A DNA stretch of 64,000 nucleotides, from NCBI RefSeq assembly GCF_000224145.3, contig NC_020171.2:755391-819390 (forward strand). The letters run 5' to 3'. Positions 24,501 to 36,500 of this stretch are shown here, piece by piece (the stretch's first letter is position 1; each line of letters starts with the position of its first letter). The notes under the pieces were generated by a model. That model had not been told where the DNA came from and did no database searches. It saw only the letters and a list, made by a program, of their open reading frames with translations. A program made the translations under genes and the position numbers. This DNA comes from Ciona intestinalis. Its lineage: Eukaryota > Chordata > Ascidiacea > Phlebobranchia > Cionidae.

Positions 24501-27500
24501 GGAAAAAAATGTCCGTCTTATTGTATAAGAGAAAAAAGGGTTTCGTTCAAAAATTTGCCATTGTATAAGATTTCTATTAGAACATGCAACTTTTAGGTGG
24601 AACTCTCGGCAGGGCCACGAGTAAATTAAAACGAATGTTCAAAAAAGAAAATAATTTTACCGACTACATGAACCGGCAGTAAGTCCATCAATCCTCAGTT
24701 AAATCTTAGTTTGGTTGAAAAAAAACGTTGTTTTCTACAAAAAAATGAAAAAATCTGAGCGTTTCTTCGTTGCAATTGTCATTTGAAAATGATTCAATTT
24801 CTCAAAATCCGAGTTCAGTTTATTTACTTTATTTTCACATTCGAATACACAAAACATGATTTGAATTGCATGTACTAACTTAAAATTGGGTGTTTTTCTC
24901 GCTTTTTAATGCATTAATCACCAATAACTTAAGCCACATTCAGATTTTAAGCCCCTAATCACATCTTAAGTCTATATTTTTTATATTTCTACCTTAAAAT
25001 AATAAATTTGTTTATAAAAATTTAAGATTTAAAGATTAGAAAATTATGTGTTTTTTTTTTGAACTACAAACAAAAGCTTAACTTAATCTGTCTAATGTCC
25101 AATTTTTCAACCTTTATTTTGTTATTAGTTTAATTTGCATGGTGGTTAGCATTTGTAGTGCAATAAAATGAGTTCGCATTAATCATATTACATCAATAAT
25201 GCATGTCGTACTAAATTGCTTGTAACTATGCATGTATGTAGCTTATTTGATTAAGCATGATGTGTATTTGTATATATTCTGTATATAACATGTTTTATTT
25301 AAGTAAATGTTAAAATGACTTTTTTCTATGAGTATATATATCGTTAAAATGCCTTTTTTTTACAATTTTTTTTGCATAAATTTAACAGTATAAACTTTAT
25401 AATTAATTTGTAATATTTAAATATTGTATGCATTTTATACTAATACTGAAATTTTAATAACTGCATTTAAATTAACTATAGCTTGTTTAACTATCAGTGT
25501 TGCGCAACGAAAACTTAAAAATTTTATTGCGCATCACCGAACATTGCGCAATAAAACGCTTTGAAAGTTTTCTTGCGTATCACTGAAAATTTAGTAAATT
25601 TTCAGTGTTGACCGTTGGAAAACTGATTTATGTTTTTCACTGGTCAACACTGCTAGCATTGTGGTGTGGTGCACATTCTAACTTTGCGCATGTTTCTCCC
25701 CACACAAACATTCACACATCGGCATGGTAATTATCCTCACACACATTCAAACATCCATTTCATTCCCACAACTCATTCATAACAAAAAAAATTCAAAAAA
25801 AATTTGCAATAAAAAAATAAAAATTAAAAAAAATTTTGCGCTAAAAAATTACACAAACAAAAAACTACAAAATAATCATTACAACACTACAAAAAAACAA
25901 CACAAAAACACAAACAAACAGTGGAGGAGACTCTAGAGTTACAATGGATGATGGTTTTTTGACCGAATCTTCCGAGCAAAAAAGAATGGTCCCTGGTTCT
26001 TCTAATACCATTGATGGATTGAGGTCTTTTAAACAAACTGCTGCCATTAGTTTGAGTAATCCTGACTTACTGGATCCTGCAGGGTTTACAGAGCTTTTAA
26101 CCTTAGCAGGTAAAACCTGGGTCATAATTTTAGGTTGGGTTAAGGTTTTTGTATTAAGGATATTTTGGGGCTTTTGACAGTTTTATTTGGTATGGGTAAG
26201 GTCTTCAGTGAGGCACACCTGAGACCTGGGATGTAGGCTTATTGGGGCAAGGCTGTTCTATTCTATGAGAGTTAGGTATTCAGTGAGGCACACCTGAGAC
26301 CTGGGATGTAGGCTTATTGGTCCCAGTCCATTCTATTCTATGAGGGTGAGGTCTTCAGTGAGGCACACCTGAGACCTGGAATGTAGGCTTATTGGGGCAA
26401 GGCTATTCTATTCTATGAGGGTTAGGTATTCAGTGAGGCACACCTGAGACCTGGGATGTAGGCTTATTGGTCCCAGTCCATTCTATTCTATGAGGGTGAG
26501 GTATTTAGTGAGGCACACCTGAGACCTGGGATGTAGGCTTATTGATCCCATTTTTAGAGAGTCCAAGTGTGTGTAGTCTTATACTCAAAGCCAGTTAAGT
26601 TTTATTGCCTTTTTGTAAGTATATGTATGTATTTTCCACAAGAGCATTCTCATTTTTGTCCCTGACACAGTTAGAATTTCATAAACAGAAATAGCATTGA
26701 ATGTCAGTACATAATTATGAACTAAAGTAATATAAGTGACCCCTTTTTTAACTAATTGTAAAGTTCTATATTATACCAACTATATTTTTAACAATAAAAC
26801 TAATTATAATAGCATATATATTGGTGCCATTTTATATATATATATACACACACATAAATTATAGTACACAAATCCTACCCTATATTACTAACTGTAACAA
26901 TACTTTTTTATAAAAAAATAAACTAAAAATATCAGACTATAACAACATATATATGAAAAAAACTACTGTAATTTTTATATATGACTATAAATAACTATAT
27001 CAACTTTTATTTCTACGCATAGCAGAAGTCCCAGAAGATGTAATCAAAGTCTNNNNNNNNNNNNNNNNNNNNNNNNNNNNNNNNNNNNNNNNNNNNNNNN
27101 NNTCGTGACACCACAGCAGGTGATGCTGTCCAATCGGCTTGCAAAGAGTTTGGCATAACAGAAGATCTTAAAGACTATGCTTTATACAGGGTATGTTGGG
27201 GCAAAAGTAATTATGACTTTTTTTTATTCAAAAGGTTTACTAATACTAGATTTTGCGCTACGCAGAGTGGTTAGCGCTGGCCTCTGGGCAAGAGTTATAG
27301 GTTCAAGGCTTTACTCTGCCACTCTTGTGGGCGTATAATTGTTGTTTTTTTGGTTTAGCAATTAAATTCAATGGTAGCAGCGAAGGGGCTTGAACCTGTA
27401 GTCTATAGGTCATATGCAGGCCTGCTAACTAACTGGGCCATCGCACTAGCTGTTTTAATTTGACTTTTTGCTCAAATTTGTAATGAAACTGTACGTGTGC

Positions 27501-30500
27501 AAGACACTTTTCAGTAATAGCTCCAACCCAGTGGTCACTAATGGGTTGTCTAATTTGTCAGCCATATAAGAATAACCACTCTTAAAGTAGCATACATGGT
27601 TACTTTGCAAAAAAATGAATTCTAATTTTATGTTTTAATAAATGTTTCAAAATATTACACATATACCTTTTAAATTATGATTATTTCACCCTATAGGTGT
27701 CAGTACAAGGAGAAAAGTTTGTGAAGCAATCTAAACTACCTGATCCACTTTCTAAACTGGCTGATATACCATTAGGCTCAAGGTATGTTCTACAATAATT
27801 AATAAAAATAATAACTGTAATAAATTCCGCGAATCTGTTCTGATCTGGTGCTCATAGAGTTGAACGATTCTTGTGTAAAGAAATACAGTCAGAATTTTGT
27901 GCTAGGAAACGTAACAGACAAAAACTTTGGATGTTTAACAGGCAGAGCTAAAGTATATTGCATTCGCCACATTAATCAATGAGGTTCCCTATGTTTGACA
28001 ACTATAAGTGTAACTGCATTTTAGCAATGTCACCCCAGATTTTGTTTATTAGTAAGAGAAAAAAAACTTTTTATTTATTCTTTAATTAAAAAAATGTCAG
28101 TGAAAAATTGCTACAAAATAACGCTCGTAATTTTTCCCTTTCAAGTTAAAAATGCAAAAACTTAAAAGTTATTTTCAAAAATTATTTCATTTTTCAGCCC
28201 AAATTTTGATTTATGATTGTAATTTATCTTATTTAATCATGTATACTGTTTGAAGTACAGTTTAGTATTAGCATTTTAGGAAATTGGTCTAAGAATTTTA
28301 GTTTGACAAGTTATTATGGTATACGGTGTGCCTGCATATGAGTTACCACATTTGTAACTTTTTAGGTGATTATTTTTTTGGAAGATTTTGCATTTTTTGT
28401 GTTTGGCTGGCAATTTGTACTACTTGGTTGAAGTTGTTAATAAGTGTTTTGCCCAGTGACACATATGCCAATAGTTTTTATTCTATTCTACATCAGGGTC
28501 CTACAGCGTGGCATGCCATGGGACCTAAGATTTAAGTCAGAGTTGGTTCATTACCCCAACACCCAGGGTGCTACGACCAATTTAGTAATCAAATGATTAG
28601 AAAAAAACCATTGAGTGTCTTGCCAAAGGACAAAAACACCTATCAGTATCGAGCATTGGACCCAGTACCCCTATACCCCTATTCAGTGGCGCAGCTAAGG
28701 GGTTTAGGGTGTCGCGACCCCCCTCCCTTTGATACCAAAAAAAATTTAATTAAAAAAAAATTTAAAAATAAATGTTTTTGAATTTATTTTGATTAACCCC
28801 CCCCCCCCTCCTTTTTTTTCTGGCTGCGCCTATGCCCCCATTACTAATCCCTTATCCATTTCGCAGATATTACTTGAAAAACACGATGAACAGTGAACAG
28901 CTCCTACCAGACGAGCAAATACCCGATCTTTTAAAAGAAGCAAATTTCTCATTTTTAGACCTAAACTGCTTTGAGGTAAGATTTGTGTTAATACTTAAAT
29001 GCATTATATAACCGTACCCTCAACACTCTAAAAAGCGTTGTTAATTGTTCAAAATCCAGGGTAAAATTTAGTAGCAGATAAACATATGCAAAAACAATTA
29101 CAATATAAATTCTGTTATTTAAACTTTATGTGCGTTATTTTATGCAAAAAAAATTTACACAATTATATAACTGTAATCTTCCCCCTAATTACTTTAAAAC
29201 AGCATTGTTGTTGTTAAAACACGAATAAAAAATATGGAATATTAACGGCTAGCGGTATCCATCTTACCCCACAAGGGCCACACTACTAAACAATAAGGAA
29301 TCTAGAAAATTAATATGGTAGTTGTATGCTGGTATCCATCTCGGCCCACAGCACTATATGGTCAAAAAATGACCTGATTTTTTTACTGTTTAAATCCTGT
29401 TGTTATTCAGGTTGCAGTATTTCTGACACGTAAGGATTACAAAATGTTCCAAGCCACGGCTTCTACTGATTTTATTGAAGATCTTTTCCACCTTGATGCA
29501 GAACTTACACAGTTCAAGGCTTTTGAAGGTAATGGACATTTTTTTTGTACAATTATGAATAAAAATTGTAATGTTTTACCTGAACAAAGTACATTTTTTT
29601 AAATGGCAGTTTTAGTTAAATAAATGCACCATAACACTTTTAGGCTAAGACTTTAATTATGCCTGGCAGCAAAAGTGTAGTTTAAACTATCTTTTCTAAT
29701 ATTTTTTGAATAAAAAAAAGAAAATTTCTAACATTTTTTGCTGATTAAGTGTTGGTTTTGTTATTCACAACCATTCAAGCTGTTTTACATTATATTTTCC
29801 ATCTTGCCCTCCTCAGATCTTGTGAATCGAGAGTTATTCTGGGTAGTAACAACTTTATGCAATGAACCAAACTTAATTCAACGTTCGAAAATAATTAAAC
29901 ATTTCGTAAAGATTGCGCATCACTGCAAAATACTCAAGAATTTAAATTCAACATTTGCTCTTATAAGGTAATGTGAAATTTTATAATTTTCGTGAAATTG
30001 TGTGATTTTTTTGGTAAAACTTTATAATTTTTATGAAACTTGGTAAATTTTTTAATTGAATTATTCTGATTTTTTTATTGAAATCCTTAAATTTTTATAA
30101 CATTTTTTGAATTATTTTATTTAATGTTTGTGATTTTAATAAATGTTTTGAATATTTTGTTAAAATTTTTATGAATTTTGTAAATTTTTTGTTTACCTTT
30201 CTGTAAGTTTTGTAAATTTTGGTTAAAGTTTTAGAATTTTAACAAAATTCTTCCTAAAACAGTGGTTTAGGGTACAGAGCTGTATCCAGAATGAAGCAAA
30301 CTTGGGAAAAAGTGCCGGCAAAATCAAACCGTTTATTTGAAGAGCTACAAGCCTTGATGGATCCGTCACGTAATATGTCAAAATACCGAACCCTGCTAAA
30401 TGAGATGGTCTCTCAACCACCAGTGATACCTTATATACCAGTCATTAAAAAAGATCTCACATTTTTGGACCTCGGTAAGCCATTGCCGTTATATATGTTA

Positions 30501-33500
30501 AGCATGTATATTGTGTTCCTGAAAACATAGGAAAATTTTTTTGCATTACTTAGAAATAGTTTTTTTTATCGTCCAATTTGGTAGTAAACAAAGAATATTT
30601 ACAGAATTTTATAACCATTATTAAAAACTAGAAAATATGGGATATTATGTGCTAACAAATTCATCCAACCCCGCAGTGACATGTGTTCTTACCCATTTAC
30701 ATGTTTAAATTCGTCTCATTTTTTCACTATATACGGTCTTAACCCAAAGTTTTTTAACTGAGTGCCCATTTCATACAAAAAAACAACCACCAATAGGTAA
30801 CGACACAAAGGTGGAAGGATTAATCAACTTTGAGAAAATGCGAATGATTGGAAAAGAAGTTCGGAACGTGTGTCGTCTCTGTGCACCTGACAGTACCCAG
30901 ATTCTACCCAGTGCCGCGTAAGTTGTATTTTCACATAAAGATAAATTTCAATTTTATATGGGTGAGGTCCATTGCCCCAACATTGTGTATGCACATTCTA
31001 TATGAGTGAGGTTCTACAGTGTGGCATGCCATGGAGCATGAGATTTAGGTTTGACTATTACCTGATTTATTTATTATATTACTATTGATATTACGCAGCA
31101 GTGAAATTAGTTTCTATACCCTACAACCTAACAGTTAAAGGCAGCGAACTATTTTATTTTGTCAAATTGAAAATTAAAAAAAAATCTTTTAAAAAAAAAA
31201 AATTTTGTTTGTTATGTCATTTGTATTTTACGCTCTTTTTTACACTAGTGCGCAGCAGAGAGAGTCCGAAAAAGGCAGCCAGAACCCTATCTACCTAACC
31301 CTGGCCCGCAGAGGACGTAGGTCTTCGTTTAACAATGTAAGAAGACTTTACGAGGATCAGATAAACGTACGACGCGTCAAACAATACATGCAGTCAATAG
31401 AAGTCGTTTCCGATGAAGATAAATTAATGGAAATGTCGAAAGCTGTCGAATCTGTTATACGTAAGTAAAGTACTTGTTTATGATTATTTGAAGGTTTAAT
31501 CTTTTTTCTGTGATTTTTTTGTTCTTAATGCAATGTCTTCAACAGTTACAGTTACAGGTGTTTTAAAATGTTTATGCTTTTATCTGATTTCTGGTGATGT
31601 TAAAAAGTTTAAAAAATTTTCTTACAAAAAAATATTTTTTTTTGCATCTTCAAAAATGCTTTTCATTTTAAATAGGCTTATGTTCCCTCTGCGTAATTTA
31701 TTATTATTCCTATTTATTCAACCATTACATTTCCAGCGAGCGCCTCCAACCAACAAAAACGAAGAAACACAACCGCATCTCTTCCTTCGGACTCCCCATC
31801 AAGATCCTCCAAGACTCTTCCAGCGTTCCCGCTCCGCACATCCTCTAACGGCTCAAGCAGCAGTCTCCACTCGAGAAATAACTCTGAGCCTCAGCTCGCT
31901 GCTGTACCAGTAATAGCCCTTCATCCAACAAGAAAAAAGATGCCAGTTTCATCGCTCCCAAAATTTGGTAAGTCAAGAGCAAAATCTTTTAAATACTGAG
32001 AAAAATAGGCCAAACTTTTTAAAAAATCTGCACCAAACAACTATTATTAAATGCATATGCCCCAGCCTTTTATAAATGCCTAAATGCCAAACTTTTTTTA
32101 ATTTACAAATGCATAGGCACCAAACTTTTTCTGAATGCAAGGGAGGCAGGTATCTTTTAGACACATTTTTGTAAACTAAATTTCATTATTTGGTAAAGAT
32201 TAAAATTCTAAACTGCTAAACACTTGGGAGTTTTCTGCCCACCCTGCCGCCCCAGGTTTGGCGCCTATACAGGACACATTTCTGAAACTAACATAGGACC
32301 CTGTACATTATTATACAAAAAATTTACACAGTGAAACTAAAAAAGTGTTCCTTTTAAATTTATTGAATTTGTTCCCTTCTAAAATTCCTATATATTTAAA
32401 TTGTACTGTAGTTGTAATGTATGTTAATTTCCACTGTTGTTGTATGTAAAGCACCCATATAATTGCAATGCATACACAAACACTTTAACAGTATTAACAA
32501 AAGATTTACACTGTTATATTACACTTCACTGTATTAATTAAAATAGCATTTTTTGGTATAAAAACTTAATTTTGTATTTAATATTAAAATATTGATTTAA
32601 AATGCATGATATTCTAGTTATCAGTCCTTTTTTTCTTTCTTTTTTGTTTTTCTCTCCCATTCCTTTTTTCTAACTTTGCCTTCTTTCCTCTTTTCTCTTC
32701 CTTCAAGTCCACCACCAACCACCCCTTATCAAAGTTTTCGCACCGGAGCAAGATGCTAGCCCACACTCCAATAGAAATATTATAAAATCTGATATCCAAG
32801 CCAAGACGGGAGTGCGCAGGTGGCCCCCAAGGCACACACGCACCCTTAGCGGGCCAGAAACATTGCACATGCATGAAAAAGAAACGAAAAATGCAAAAAC
32901 TTGCTCTGAAGTGCCGCCAAGTGGTAGAAATGGTCGTACATCGACGAGGTCTATTTTAAAATCAATCAGATCTCGATCTCGTTCACTTACAAAGTCATTT
33001 AAAGAGGGAAACTGGTCAAAACCGGTCAAAAAACCTGAAATTTATGAAGATAATCACGTGAGAGTGAAGAAGATATCAATATTATCACAGGATGATAATT
33101 TAAAACTTCATGAAAATAAATCATCTGATCATGAATTACAAAATCGTAATAGTGATGATTTTTCTCTACAAAACTCATGTGAATCACTCACATCAAACAT
33201 TTCACGAAAACATCATCATGATATTTATAATGAATATGATCTACCATCATGTGATCGTGATAGCGGTTTTGGTGATACTGGCAGTTCGAACAGTATCATT
33301 CAAAATCTGCTTTCATCTGCTGAAAATTCACCAGTTTTTACCAGCAAACCACCAATTTCTGTCAAAAATCAACCAAAAACCACAAAAAGACCAGAAAACT
33401 ATTCCACAAACGCACCCAGAAAAATCCAGCCCATAAAATTATGTGCTGAGAGCAATAAAAACTGTATTAAACAGTCTGATTATAATAAACGATCAGAAAG

Positions 33501-36500
33501 CCCCGTTTTTGTTGATTTATATCGTGTTTCTTACACAGTACCTTTGCCCCGGCATTCTACCTTATCTACTGTATATTATAGCTGTGCTAGTTCTGCTGGA
33601 ATTAAAGTTAAATGTGCTAAAATAGTTCCAACACCTGTAGAAATAGGCAGTGCACTGGAAACTTGGAAAACTAGGCGACAATCCAGTTCTTTATGAATGT
33701 AATTATTTGTAAACTGCATAGGCGTAAAGTTAGGGGTGCCTAGGATGACATGTCACCCCTAATTTTCAAAAAAGACGTTATATGATTTAGCACCCCAATT
33801 TTACGCCTAAACAAATTTTACCCTGCTGTTAGGTGCCTGTACAAATTAGCAAAGCCAAAGTACATTGCATTCACCACATCAATCAATAAGGTTCCCTAAG
33901 TTTGACGACTATGAGTATAACTCCATTTTACCAATGTCCCCCCAGATTTTGTGCGAAATTTATAAAACAGTACACCTATAATACACTATGTATAATGTTA
34001 AATACTAACTTATTGCCATTTATTTAATAAAAAACTTCTTTTTTTTGTAAATGTATATGTTTTAATTCATTTTTTTCCGCGTTTTTTATTTAATTTCTAC
34101 AATCTGTTAATCTGTCAATACAACTACGATCTGTCTCACTATTTCTTTTCTTTATTTTCCTTCTCTTCTGCACCAAGCACTTCAACATGGTATGATACAC
34201 TATGCTGCATGCAATATACAAAATAAGCACTATATAAGCCCTAGTTTTATAGAAATGTTGAACTAGCTGTCAATTAACAAAAATTGTAACAAAACACAAT
34301 ATATTCCCGAAATTTCAGCTTTCAGCTTTTACAATTCGGATAACTTGTTTGTATTGCTTCATTTTGACCATTTTTACTAGTCGTAAATCATATATTAGTA
34401 CGATAAATTATCAAATATAACTTATTACATATAACAAGCCTGTTAGTTAGGCACCATGGCTTAGTGGTTAGGTGCTTGCATTGTAACCGAAGGATACCGG
34501 GTTCAATGCTCGATGCTGATACTATTAAAAGTGTATGTGTCTTTAGGCAATACACTTTACAAGCATTGCTCCAACCCAGTGGTCACATATGTAACATAGC
34601 ACCATTGGTGTTTGGGTAACGGGCCAACTCTGGCCTAAATCTCATGCCATATGGCTTGTCGTGCTGTAGAAATCTATATAAATACTGAAATAGCTCCAAC
34701 CCATTAGTCGATCATATATGCTACCACTTTGTTGGAATAATAAACTAACTATGGTCCAAATCACAGGCCACATGCGGTCCAATAGGACCTTACCCATATA
34801 AAAAACGAATATCATAAAGTTTAATAACATGCCCCTACCCCCCATAGGTGCCAATTCACCCCAAGCGTTACGAAAGCTTTTATCCCTTTCTGAAGAAGGA
34901 GGGGGCAACGACAAAACTGGGGGTAAAAAACTGGGTACCCGGCGAAATGGGTCAGTCAGCAGTCATGATCTTTCACCCGCGACTTCACCCTACATGTCAC
35001 CCAAGCGAAGAGAAGTGGGTCAAATTTATATATTTTGTTGGTTTTTTTGAATTTTTATTGCATGTCAAAATACTGAAGTGTTGGTCAAATATTACTAAAG
35101 TTATAGAACTTAGAAATGCAGTGAAAAGTGGTGTACCCAGTTTAGGCCATCATTATTTTGTTAAATTTCTGTAAAAATACGAAATAAAATGTATATGACA
35201 ATACAAAAATACTGAAGTGTGCTTGCAAATGCTTATGTACGTTGTTCTAATGTACTTTTCAACCATATTATTTACATTTTACAGGATGCGCAACACTCAG
35301 TAGCAAACGAAAACATCAACAGAAACAACAACAGACTCAGTTTACCAACAGGTAAAATTGAATTTTTCCCAGAACCAAAATTGTCGCCCAACTTTGTCGG
35401 TTTCTAGTTTCTAAATTACCTGAAAAATTCCTTTTTTTTTCGGAGTGGTTACAAAAAAAAATATTTACAAAAAATGTATACCTATATAACCTTAAAATTC
35501 TTATTTTCCAGGTGTAGTAGCAGAACCCCCCTCCCCAAGCATCCAAAGTGCTCCGATAAACTCTCGCAAATTCTTCCCACCGGGCGGCAGTAGCGCCACA
35601 TCCAGCTCTCGTTCAAGTATCGCGAGCGCATCTAGTCTCGGGACAGTCTCGTCTTCAAATCCGACCCATTCGTCACTTTCCTCACTAGGAGGCAGTAGCA
35701 GTCCACGGTCATCGTCTCCAGTAGGTTGGGGCCAAAGTGGGGGAACCACCGGCCCCCAGTTGGGGCCACACCCCTCACACACCCACTATCATCAGCAAGG
35801 TCGTACGAGTTCAAGTTCTTCGGCAGATACTGTGAAATCAGGAGGTAAATGGCATTTGTTGGTTTTAGTTCTGTGTGATGTGGTACTATGTGTGGTATTA
35901 AAAAATTGTGTGGCAAGCCGTGGAGCATGATATTGGTGCATCACTCAAACAAAAATCTAAAGCCTTAACTGAAGACCTCACCCTCATAGAATAGAACAGC
36001 TTTGCCCCAATAAGCCTACTTTCCAAGTCTCAGGCGTACATATAAAATACGTATACCAGTAAAAAAATCCACCCAAAAAAACTTCTTTTCGTAGCTGGTC
36101 GCCATCATGAACGCCCTGTTATCAAACAAACACGTAACGGACGAAGCAGCTCGTTTGGCGGTGGTGGTATGATGTCATCAGCGATGATGTCATCGATCCC
36201 AGACCGAAGAATGAATCAGATGTCTTCTTCAACTTCCACTCCATCTCTAAGTGCTCCTGGAAGCCACCAAGTGAGTTTTTGATAAAAAGAAGAAATATTT
36301 AAATAGTATAACAATTGTTTAGGTAAATTGGTCATGTTAAAAAACTGTTAACCATGGTGTATTTTTTTATAATTTTTAATTGTTCTTTGTTTACTCAAAA
36401 TGGGACGAGAAAATAGAATAAAAAAATGTCCTATCTTCCTCCACCCTATTATACAATGGAAAACAGTCATCCTTTCAGTCATATTTAACCTCAAAAATCT

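Noticed and set aside
31533..31913. 126-codon plus-strand frame
   Set aside because: It overlaps RAPGEF exon 23 in the wrong frame; the phase-matched frame gives the conserved [15 protein letters not shown] sequence.
32614..33029. Minus-strand frames of 86 and 108 codons
   Set aside because: They run through the pyrimidine tract and the antisense of the alternative terminal exon; no motif is seen.
34448..34522. tRNA gene candidate
   Set aside because: Box A and B are present but the acceptor and anticodon stems do not pair, and a SINE body follows directly.
35501..35928. Minus-strand frames of 93 and 98 codons
   Set aside because: Antisense shadow of the Ser-rich RAPGEF exon 35512-35844, where TCN/AGY codons leave the opposite strand open.
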